Of a stretch of DNA of 5,079 bases, positions 1-5,079 are shown piece by piece (position 1 is the stretch's first letter; every line of letters starts with the position of its first letter). The position numbers and the translations under genes were made by a program. The stretch covers positions 1-5,079 of the forward strand of contig CAIPUP010000247.1 of NCBI GenBank assembly GCA_903868285.1, read 5' to 3'. This stretch comes from an uncultured beta proteobacterium. GTDB taxonomy: Bacteria > Pseudomonadota > Gammaproteobacteria > Burkholderiales > SG8-39. The notes under the pieces were generated by a model. It had not been told where the DNA came from. It made no database searches and saw nothing but the letters and a program-made list of their open reading frames with translations.

Positions 1-375
1 GTGAGTGAGGTTGCACAATTCCTGCAGCAGCGGGCAGAGGCCTGTGTTCGATTTGGCATTGATCCCGCACGTATCGTGCTCGATCCTGGTTTTGGTTTCG
101 GCAAGACTTTGCAGCACAACCTGGCGTTATTGCGTGGCTTACGGGAATTGTTGGCGCTGGGTTATCCGGTGCTGGCTGGTCTGTCGCGCAAAAGCATGCT
201 GGGAGCATTGACCGGTCGTCCGGCAGGGGAGCGACTTGCAGGCAGCGTTGCTGCAGCACTCCTTGCAGCGCAGCGCGGGGCTACAATTCTGCGTGTGCAT
301 GACGTTGCAGAAACCCGCGATGTATTGGCGGTGTGGCACGCGCTGGAACAGTCCTCCATAGCCTGCACCCCATGA
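1..375 (+). CDS. folP: Dihydropteroate synthase, C-terminal part (5' end outside window)
   Basis: Cytoplasmic folate enzyme that joins 6-hydroxymethyl-dihydropterin diphosphate to p-aminobenzoate, giving 7,8-dihydropteroate. The visible 124 residues are the second half of the TIM barrel. Numbered from the first codon in the window, they contain DPGFGFGKT (28-36), the SRKSMLG loop (62-68) and RVHDV (98-102). Asp28, Lys64, Arg98 and His100 correspond to E. coli Asp185, Lys221, Arg255 and His257; all four differ by exactly 157, so there are no indels here and about 157 residues lie upstream. The GTG at position 1 is therefore just an internal valine codon, not the start. The gene ends at TGA 373-375, 21 bases before the preferred glmM start, which suggests co-transcription. 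In many betaproteobacteria ftsH precedes this pair (known order, not visible here). The short tail after the barrel looks normal. Identification is very secure; only the missing 5' part is unknown. Confidence 0.97.
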   Translation: MSEVAQFLQQRAEACVRFGIDPARIVLDPGFGFGKTLQHNLALLRGLRELLALGYPVLAGLSRKSMLGALTGRPAGERLAGSVAAALLAAQRGATILRVHDVAETRDVLAVWHALEQSSIACTP

Positions 376-386
376 CAATCCATGAA

Positions 387-393
387 TGAGAAG
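387..393 (+). promoter_or_regulatory. Weak ribosome binding site deciding the glmM start
   Basis: TGAGAAG lies three bases before the ATG at 397, with its GAG core (388-390) six bases away. It is a poor but plausible Shine-Dalgarno match. The competing ATG at 382 is preceded by CCCCATGACAATCC, which has no purine-rich core, so the site favours 397. Translational coupling to the folP stop at 375 could also help. Confidence 0.45.
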
Positions 394-396
394 CCG

Positions 397-1827
397 ATGA
401 GCCGACAATTTTTTGGCACCGATGGCATACGCGGCAAGGTTGGACAAGCACCGATCACGCCGGAGTTTGTGCTGCGCCTGGGACATGCCGCGGGCGAGGT
501 TCTGGTGTCGCATGCACGGCGTAGTGGAGCGCTCAAGGCCGGGCAGCGGCCAGCTGTGCTGATCGGCAAGGACACCCGTATTTCTGGTTACATGATCGAG
601 GCGGCACTGGAGGCGGGGTTCGCCGCGGCCGGCGTCGACGTCATGCTGACCGGGCCGCTGCCAACACCCGGCATTGCCTATCTCACCCGTGCGCTGCGGG
701 TATCCGCGGGGGTCGTGATCAGCGCCTCGCACAACCCGTATGACGACAACGGCATCAAGTTCTTTTCGGCCGATGGCTTCAAGTTACCGGATGCCGTGGA
801 AAACGAAATCGAGCAGGGTCTGTCCCGTCCGGTCGGATGTCGTCCCTCTCGCGAGCTGGGACGGGCTCGCCGCATCGATGATGCCGCCGGTCGCTACATC
901 GAATTCTGCAAGAGCAGTTTCCCGAACGAACTCGATCTGCATGGCATGAAGATCGTGGTCGATTGTGCCAATGGTGCGGCTTATCACATCGCACCGCATG
1001 TGCTGCAAGAGCTGGGTGCTGATGTGGTGGCGATTGGTGACAAGCCCGATGGCTTAAATATTAATCAGGCGGTCGGGGCTACCCATCCGCAGGCGCTGGT
1101 GAAGGCGGTACTGCGGCATCGCGCCGATCTGGGTATTGCGCTCGATGGCGATGCCGATCGATTGCTGATGGTGGATGGCGAGGGTCGCACTTACGATGGC
1201 GATCAGTTGCTGTGGGTGATCGTCAGTCAGGCAGTGGCGCAAGGCGGCAGTGCGCGTCGGCGCCAGATCAAGGGCGTGGCCGGTACGCTGATGACCAATC
1301 TGGCGCTGGAGCAGGCCTTGCGCGGGCTCGGCCTGGGCTTTGGCCGCGCTGCCGTGGGTGATCGCTATGTGCTTGAATTAATGAGGAAAAAAGGCTGGAT
1401 GCTGGGCGGAGAGAATTCCGGTCACATCATCTGCCTGGATAAACACAGCACTGGCGACGGCCTGGTCTCGGCGCTGCAGGTGCTGGCGGCGATCCGTTCG
1501 GCCAATGCAAGTGCCGGGCGTGGCAGAGGCATTGCTGCGGGCGTCGGCGTGCGCCGGGGTGGCGAGGTAACGCTGGCCAGCCTGTCGGCTTCGCTCAAAC
1601 TGTTTCCGCAGGTGTTGTTGAATGTCACGGTGCCGCGAGGCTTTGACTGGAAGCGCAATCCAGCATTGGTGCGGGTTACCGAGGCAGCGCAAAAAGCGCT
1701 GGGAGACAGCGGTCGGGTGTTGCTGCGTCCGTCTGGCACCGAGCCGGTGTTGCGGGTGATGGTGGAAGGGCGCAATGAAAGCAAGGTGCGCAAGTGGGCA
1801 CAAAGCATTGCCCAGGCGGTTACTTGA
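397..1827 (+). CDS. glmM: Phosphoglucosamine mutase
   Basis: Converts glucosamine-6-phosphate to glucosamine-1-phosphate, the step before GlmU in UDP-GlcNAc synthesis for peptidoglycan and LPS; cytoplasmic, Mg-dependent, active when phosphorylated on serine. Numbered from Met at 397 (476 aa): the N-terminal FGTDGIRG signature, phosphoserine loop SASHNP with catalytic Ser111 (E. coli Ser102), metal loop DGDADR 250-255, sugar-binding GENSGH 338-343, and phosphate-binding RPSGTEP 444-450 in the last domain. All key residues are present. An in-frame ATG at 382 would add MNEKP, but it has no Shine-Dalgarno sequence, while 397 has a weak GAG/GAGAAG just upstream and yields the family-like start MSRQFFGTDG. 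The protein is about 30 residues longer than E. coli GlmM (445): about 9 extra before the phosphoserine loop (near residues 40-55) and a Gly/Arg-rich stretch at roughly 370-390 before the last domain. It probably forms an operon with folP. Function is secure; the start is less so. Confidence 0.96.
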   Translation: MSRQFFGTDGIRGKVGQAPITPEFVLRLGHAAGEVLVSHARRSGALKAGQRPAVLIGKDTRISGYMIEAALEAGFAAAGVDVMLTGPLPTPGIAYLTRALRVSAGVVISASHNPYDDNGIKFFSADGFKLPDAVENEIEQGLSRPVGCRPSRELGRARRIDDAAGRYIEFCKSSFPNELDLHGMKIVVDCANGAAYHIAPHVLQELGADVVAIGDKPDGLNINQAVGATHPQALVKAVLRHRADLGIALDGDADRLLMVDGEGRTYDGDQLLWVIVSQAVAQGGSARRRQIKGVAGTLMTNLALEQALRGLGLGFGRAAVGDRYVLELMRKKGWMLGGENSGHIICLDKHSTGDGLVSALQVLAAIRSANASAGRGRGIAAGVGVRRGGEVTLASLSASLKLFPQVLLNVTVPRGFDWKRNPALVRVTEAAQKALGDSGRVLLRPSGTEPVLRVMVEGRNESKVRKWAQSIAQAVT

Positions 1828-1884
1828 TGCGCATGAACGCGGTAACCAATCTTTGATGTCTGATCTCGACGTTCCACTCTGCGC

Positions 1885-1891
1885 AGGGGAG
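1885..1891 (+). promoter_or_regulatory. Ribosome binding site of phaC
   Basis: AGGGGAG, five bases before the ATG at 1897, is a strong Shine-Dalgarno sequence and supports this start for the unusual basic N-terminal head of PhaC. The remaining bases of the 69-base glmM-phaC gap show no convincing -35/-10 pair and no hairpin followed by a T run, so it is open whether phaC has its own promoter. Confidence 0.8.
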
Positions 1892-1896
1892 TTCGT

Positions 1897-3744
1897 ATGA
1901 GTAAGCAAGCATCGTCAAAAAAGACGCCAGCGCCAAGGCGTCGTAAGGCTGCAGTGTCCGCAGCTGCGCCCGATACCGAGTTCGATGCCCGGTCCGACGC
2001 CAAGTCCGATGCTGCATCGAAGGCTGCGTCCGATCATTCGGCACAGGCGGCAGCCCCGGAGGCGCCCCTCGCTGGGTTGATTGACGCCCAACGGCTGCTG
2101 GCGCTGCAAACCGCGCTGATGCAGCAGCAGGCTGCATTGTGGCAAAGCTTGTTTCTGCAATCGGCAAAAACCGAGCCTTCCACCAAGGCATCAACGACTG
2201 ACACCGGCACAGCCACATTGCCGCCTGTGCCGGATCGGCGGTTTTCTTCACCAGCCTGGTCCGAGCCCTGGTACGACTGGTTGCGTCGCAGCTATTTGCT
2301 CAATAGCCAGTATGTCGATGCGCTGGTGGAATCGATGCAGGTCGATGCGCGTACCCGCGAGCGCATGCGCTTTGCCGCGCGGCAGATTGCCGATGCCATG
2401 AGTCCGGCCAATTTCGCCGCCACCAATCCGGAGGCGGTGCAACTGGCGCTGGAGAGCAATGGCGAGAGCCTCAGTCGTGGCATACGCCAGCTGATGGATG
2501 ACACGCTGCAAGGGCGCATCGCCACCACCGATGAAACGGCGTTTGAAGTGGGGCGTAATCTGGCCACCACCGCCGGTGCGGTGGTGTTCGAGAACGAAGT
2601 CATGCAGCTGATTCAGTATCAGCCGCTGACTGCGCAGGTGCGCAAGCGTCCGCTGCTGATCGTGCCGCCGTGTATCAACAAGTTCTACATCCTCGATCTG
2701 CAGCCGGCCAATTCGTTGGTGCGCTATGCGCTGGAGCAGGGCAATCAAGTTTTCATGATCTCCTGGCGTAATCCGGTGGCGAAGGATCTGGCCGAGTGCG
2801 GCCAGCTCACCTGGGACGATTACCTCGAGCGCGGCATCGTCACCGCCATTGATCAGGCACGGCAAATCTGCGGCGCGGACCAGGTCAACGCGCTGGGCTT
2901 TTGCGTTGGCGGCACCATGCTGGGCACGGCGGCGGCGGCCATGGCAGCACGCGGTGAGCACAAGCTTGCCAGCCTGACCCTGCTGGCCTCGATGCTGGAT
3001 TTTTCTGACACCGGTGAAATCGGTTTGATGGTGGATGAAACCAGTGTTGCGGCGCGCGAGACACAGATCGGTGCTGGCGGACTGATGTCGGGTCGTGACC
3101 TGGCGATGGTGTTTTCGTCCTTGCGGGCCAATGATCTGGTGTGGTCCTATGTCGTGAACAACTATCTCAAGGGCCAGAAGCCGGATGCCTTTGATTTGTT
3201 GTACTGGAATGCCGACTCCACCAATATGCCCGGGCCCTGGTATTGCTGGTATGTGCGCAACACCTACCTGGAGAACAACCTGCGCCTGCCGGGCAAGGTG
3301 CAGTCGCTGGGTGTGCCGGTGGATCTGGGCAAGGTGGGCATGCCCGCCTACCTGCTGGCGACGCGCGAGGATCACATCGTGCCCTGGCGTACCGCATGGC
3401 AGTCGGTGAAATTGCTGTCCGGTGGAACGCGCTTCGTGCTTGGTGCCAGTGGTCATGTGGCTGGTGTCATCAATCCGGTGGCTAAAAAACGTCGCAGCTA
3501 CTGGTCGGTCGGGGACGCGAAATTCGTTGAAGCACAGCCGGCGCTGCTCGATGGTGAGCATGTCAGCGCCGAGGCCTGGCTGGCGGCGGCCAGCGAGCAT
3601 CCGGGCAGCTGGTGGAGTGACTGGGATCAGTGGCTGGCAGCTTTTGGCGATGGCATGAAAGTGGCTAGCAAGGACCTGGGTAACAAGTCGCATCCGGTCA
3701 TTGAACCGGCACCGGGGCGCTATGTCAGGCAGCGCATGCTTTGA
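1897..3744 (+). CDS. phaC: Class I poly(3-hydroxyalkanoate) synthase
   Basis: Polymerises (R)-3-hydroxybutyryl-CoA and similar short-chain monomers to PHA, releasing CoA, at the surface of the growing granule. The 615 residues comprise a variable head (1-110), the family N-terminal domain from about VPDRRF (111-116) through MSPANF (168-173), and an alpha/beta-hydrolase catalytic domain. The lipase-like box GFCVGG carries nucleophile Cys336; Asp492 (in REDHIVPW) and His520 (in GASGHVAGVINP) complete the triad, matching C. necator Cys319, Asp480 and His508. The C-terminus EPAPGRYVRQRML is typical of class I. It is some 25 residues longer than the 589-residue C. necator enzyme, mainly in the head: residues 1-20 are rich in Lys/Arg, 25-48 are an Asp/Ser/Ala/Lys repeat, and 60-88 look like an amphipathic helix ending in ALWQSLF, comparable to the C. 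necator segment with ALWQ. No phaE or phaR subunit gene adjoins it, as expected of class I. The start is supported by a strong RBS. Confidence 0.97.
   Translation: MSKQASSKKTPAPRRRKAAVSAAAPDTEFDARSDAKSDAASKAASDHSAQAAAPEAPLAGLIDAQRLLALQTALMQQQAALWQSLFLQSAKTEPSTKASTTDTGTATLPPVPDRRFSSPAWSEPWYDWLRRSYLLNSQYVDALVESMQVDARTRERMRFAARQIADAMSPANFAATNPEAVQLALESNGESLSRGIRQLMDDTLQGRIATTDETAFEVGRNLATTAGAVVFENEVMQLIQYQPLTAQVRKRPLLIVPPCINKFYILDLQPANSLVRYALEQGNQVFMISWRNPVAKDLAECGQLTWDDYLERGIVTAIDQARQICGADQVNALGFCVGGTMLGTAAAAMAARGEHKLASLTLLASMLDFSDTGEIGLMVDETSVAARETQIGAGGLMSGRDLAMVFSSLRANDLVWSYVVNNYLKGQKPDAFDLLYWNADSTNMPGPWYCWYVRNTYLENNLRLPGKVQSLGVPVDLGKVGMPAYLLATREDHIVPWRTAWQSVKLLSGGTRFVLGASGHVAGVINPVAKKRRSYWSVGDAKFVEAQPALLDGEHVSAEAWLAAASEHPGSWWSDWDQWLAAFGDGMKVASKDLGNKSHPVIEPAPGRYVRQRML
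1969..2040 (+). repeat. Degenerate 12-bp in-frame tandem repeat in the phaC head
   Basis: Consecutive 12-base units begin at 1981, 1993, 2005, 2017 and 2029 and read TTCGATGCCCGG, TCCGACGCCAAG, TCCGATGCTGCA, TCGAAGGCTGCG and TCCGATCATTCG. They encode FDAR, SDAK, SDAA, SKAA and SDHS. The preceding unit at 1969 (PDTE) keeps only the Asp. The unit length is a multiple of three, so copy changes would leave the frame intact. The repeat is imperfect and looks old. Confidence 0.6.
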
Positions 3745-3772
3745 AAGTATCAATTATTCAACGTTGGAATTC

Positions 3773-3777
3773 GGGAG
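3773..3777 (+). promoter_or_regulatory. Ribosome binding site of phaA
   Basis: GGGAG (within GGGAGAAAG) sits six bases before the ATG at 3784, ideal spacing. The 39-base phaC-phaA gap is AT-rich compared with the genes and has no terminator-like hairpin, which fits co-transcription of phaC and phaA. Confidence 0.8.
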
Positions 3778-3783
3778 AAAGTC

Positions 3784-4971
3784 ATGACGCAAAGCAATGA
3801 TGTGGTAATCGTTGCCGCCGGCCGTACGGCCATCGGCAAGTTTTCCGGCGGGCTGGGCAAGATCGCCGCCAGCGAGCTGGGCGCGCTGGTGATACGCCAG
3901 CTGCTGGCGCAATCGGGCATCAAGCCGGAACAGATTTCCGAGGTCATCCTTGGGCAGGTGCTGACCGCAGGCGTTGGCCAGAACGGTGCGCGTCAGGCTG
4001 CGCTCAAGGCTGGACTGCCCGACATGGTGCCTGCACTCACCATCAACAAGGTCTGCGGTTCCGGCCTTAAGGCCACGCATCTGGCGGCACAGGCGATCAA
4101 GGCGGGTGATGCGCAAATCGTCATTGCGGGCGGTCAGGAAAACATGAGCCTGTCGCCGCATCTGCTGATGGGCTCGCGCGACGGGTATCGCATGGGTGAT
4201 GCCAAGCTTGTCGATTCCATGATTGTGGACGGACTGTGGGATGTCTATAACCAGTACCACATGGGCGTGACGGCCGAAAACGTGGCAAAAAAATACGGCG
4301 TGACGCGCGAGGATCAGGATGCCTTTGCCGCGCTGTCGCAGCAAAAGGCCGAGGCGGCACAGAAGGCGGGTCGCTTCAAGGATGAAATCATTCCGGTTGA
4401 AATTCCGCAGCGCAAAGGACCGGCACTGGTGTTCGATACCGATGAGTATCCGCGTCATGGCACCACGGCTGAATCACTGGCTGGGCTCAAGCCGGCCTTT
4501 GACAAGGCCGGCAGCGTGACCGCGGGCAATGCCTCGGGTATCAACGACGGCGCGGCAGCGGTGATCATGATGTCGGCTGCCAAAGCCGCCGAATTGGGAT
4601 TGAAGCCGCTGGCACGTATCAAGGCCTATGCCTCGGCGGGTATCGACCCCAGCATCATGGGCATGGGCCCGGTGCCGGCCTCGCAGTTGTGTCTGTCCAA
4701 GGCCGGCTGGAAGGCGTCGGATCTCGACCTGATGGAAATCAACGAAGCGTTTGCAGCACAGGCGATTGCGGTGAATCGGGAGATGGGCTGGGACACCAGC
4801 AAGGTCAATGTCAATGGTGGCGCGATTGCACTGGGACATCCGATCGGCGCATCCGGTTGCCGCATTCTGGTGACTTTGCTGCATGAAATGATTCGTCGTG
4901 ACGCCAAAAAAGGTCTGGCGTCGCTGTGCATCGGTGGCGGCATGGGTGTGGCGCTGGCGGTCGAGCGCTGA
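3784..4971 (+). CDS. phaA: Acetyl-CoA acetyltransferase (biosynthetic beta-ketothiolase)
   Basis: Condenses two acetyl-CoA to acetoacetyl-CoA and CoA, the first step of poly(3-hydroxybutyrate) synthesis; cytoplasmic, a homotetramer in characterised relatives. The 395 residues equal the family's usual length of about 393. Catalytic features are complete: Cys91 in NKVCGSG (acyl-enzyme nucleophile), Asn320 in NEAFAAQ, His352 in GGAIALGHPIGASG, and Cys382 in SLCIGGGMG (proton transfer). These match Cys89, His348 and Cys378 of the Zoogloea ramigera thiolase. The stretch GLWDVYNQYHMG in the tetramerisation/loop region and the end MGVALAVER are very close to C. necator PhaA. Its place between phaC and phaB points to the biosynthetic role rather than fatty-acid beta-oxidation or ketone use, although the reaction is reversible. 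The 58-base gap to phaB has a weak RBS and no terminator. Nothing looks damaged or foreign. Confidence 0.96.
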   Translation: MTQSNDVVIVAAGRTAIGKFSGGLGKIAASELGALVIRQLLAQSGIKPEQISEVILGQVLTAGVGQNGARQAALKAGLPDMVPALTINKVCGSGLKATHLAAQAIKAGDAQIVIAGGQENMSLSPHLLMGSRDGYRMGDAKLVDSMIVDGLWDVYNQYHMGVTAENVAKKYGVTREDQDAFAALSQQKAEAAQKAGRFKDEIIPVEIPQRKGPALVFDTDEYPRHGTTAESLAGLKPAFDKAGSVTAGNASGINDGAAAVIMMSAAKAAELGLKPLARIKAYASAGIDPSIMGMGPVPASQLCLSKAGWKASDLDLMEINEAFAAQAIAVNREMGWDTSKVNVNGGAIALGHPIGASGCRILVTLLHEMIRRDAKKGLASLCIGGGMGVALAVER

Positions 4972-4987
4972 TACAGCGCTTTGTTTT

Positions 4988-4995
4988 TGACGTCA
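4988..4995 (+). other. Perfect 8-bp palindrome in the phaA-phaB spacer
   Basis: TGACGTCA is self-complementary and lies 17 bases after the phaA stop in an AT-rich spacer. It overlaps a -35-like TTGACG (4987-4992), but no good -10 box follows at 16-18 bases. It could be an operator half or chance; nothing else in the window repeats it. Confidence 0.25.
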
Positions 4996-5017
4996 CTGTT
5001 TAATTGGAATTTTTCTT

Positions 5018-5021
5018 GGGA
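5018..5021 (+). promoter_or_regulatory. Probable ribosome binding site of phaB
   Basis: GGGA in TTGGGAA, eight bases before the ATG at 5030. It is weaker than the sites of phaC and phaA, but the start it serves gives the exact PhaB N-terminus expected. Confidence 0.55.
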
Positions 5022-5029
5022 ATAGCGCA

Positions 5030-5079
5030 ATGACGCAACGCATCGCACTGGTCACTGGCGGCATGGGTGGCATCGGCAC
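5030..5079 (+). CDS. phaB: Acetoacetyl-CoA reductase, N-terminus only (runs off the window)
   Basis: Only 16 complete codons are visible, reading MTQRIALVTGGMGGIG. They include the short-chain dehydrogenase dinucleotide-binding motif TGxxxGxG (Thr9, Gly10, Gly14, Gly16). This differs from the start of C. necator PhaB (recalled as MTQRIAYVTGGMGGIG) at one residue. PhaB uses NADPH to reduce acetoacetyl-CoA to (R)-3-hydroxybutyryl-CoA, the monomer for PhaC. The position directly after phaA is the standard class I phaCAB order. The catalytic Ser-Tyr-Lys set lies outside the window, so the call rests on the N-terminus and context; another SDR such as FabG is possible but unlikely. Confidence 0.9.
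   Translation, partial: MTQRIALVTGGMGGIG

Noticed and set aside
1387..1393. AAAAAAG run in glmM, resembling the dnaX frameshift heptamer
   Set aside because: It is out of phase: the zero-frame codons are AAA AAA GGC rather than A AAA AAG, so the classic -1 tandem slip does not apply, and GlmM continues intact.
1828..1885. Two copies of TGCGCA, at 1828-1833 and 1880-1885, near the ends of the glmM-phaC gap
   Set aside because: Each is a six-base palindrome, likely to occur by chance in GC-rich DNA. A hairpin between them would have a 46-base loop and no T run, so it is not a convincing terminator or operator.
2248..3753. Long open frame of about 500 codons on the minus strand opposite phaC
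   Set aside because: It mirrors phaC almost exactly, its product is rich in His, Arg and Gln with no recognisable domain, and the plus strand encodes a clear, full-length PHA synthase. Long antisense frames are common opposite GC-rich genes.
4287..4293. A AAA AAA slippery heptamer in phase within phaA
   Set aside because: It encodes a normal Ala-Lys-Lys in a conserved segment, no strong stem-loop is obvious after it, and the -1 frame reaches a stop about 30 codons later without a sensible product.
3754..4458. Minus-strand open frame of 234 codons opposite phaA
   Set aside because: It lies opposite a fully conserved thiolase, has no recognisable motif and is explained by the codon bias of phaA.
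3784..5042. phaA and phaB both begin with ATGACGCAA
   Set aside because: Nine shared bases at two starts encode Met-Thr-Gln, also the natural N-terminus of C. necator PhaB. The similarity stops at once, so there is no sign of duplication.

Overview
The window is a GC-rich, densely coded chromosomal segment with every gene on the + strand. It holds the end of folP, a complete glmM, then a polyhydroxyalkanoate (PHA) operon in the order phaC-phaA-phaB; phaB is cut off after 16 codons. The order folP-glmM, the class I phaCAB order and the close resemblance of PhaC, PhaA and the PhaB start to the Cupriavidus necator proteins (compared from memory) all suggest a betaproteobacterium. I cannot name the genus from this stretch.

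Layout: 1-375 is the C-terminal part of dihydropteroate synthase (folate synthesis). 397-1827 is phosphoglucosamine mutase (UDP-GlcNAc supply for cell wall and LPS); its most likely start is the second in-frame ATG, at 397. 1897-3744 is a class I PHA synthase with a complete Cys-Asp-His triad. 3784-4971 is an acetyl-CoA acetyltransferase with its full set of catalytic residues. 5030-5079 is the beginning of acetoacetyl-CoA reductase. Gaps between genes are 21, 69, 39 and 58 bases, so no stretch over 300 bases lacks a gene.

How the genes work together: PhaA condenses two acetyl-CoA to acetoacetyl-CoA, PhaB reduces it with NADPH to (R)-3-hydroxybutyryl-CoA, and PhaC polymerises that to poly(3-hydroxybutyrate) at the granule surface. 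FolP and GlmM are housekeeping enzymes with no direct metabolic link to PHA; their adjacency is a matter of gene order and possibly shared transcription.

I see no novel system here. The points worth a second look are small: a basic, low-complexity N-terminal head on PhaC encoded partly by a degenerate 12-bp tandem repeat, a Gly/Arg-rich insertion in GlmM, and the joining of the PHA operon directly to folP-glmM without a visible terminator. There are no RNA genes, mobile elements, CRISPR arrays or clear intrinsic terminators.
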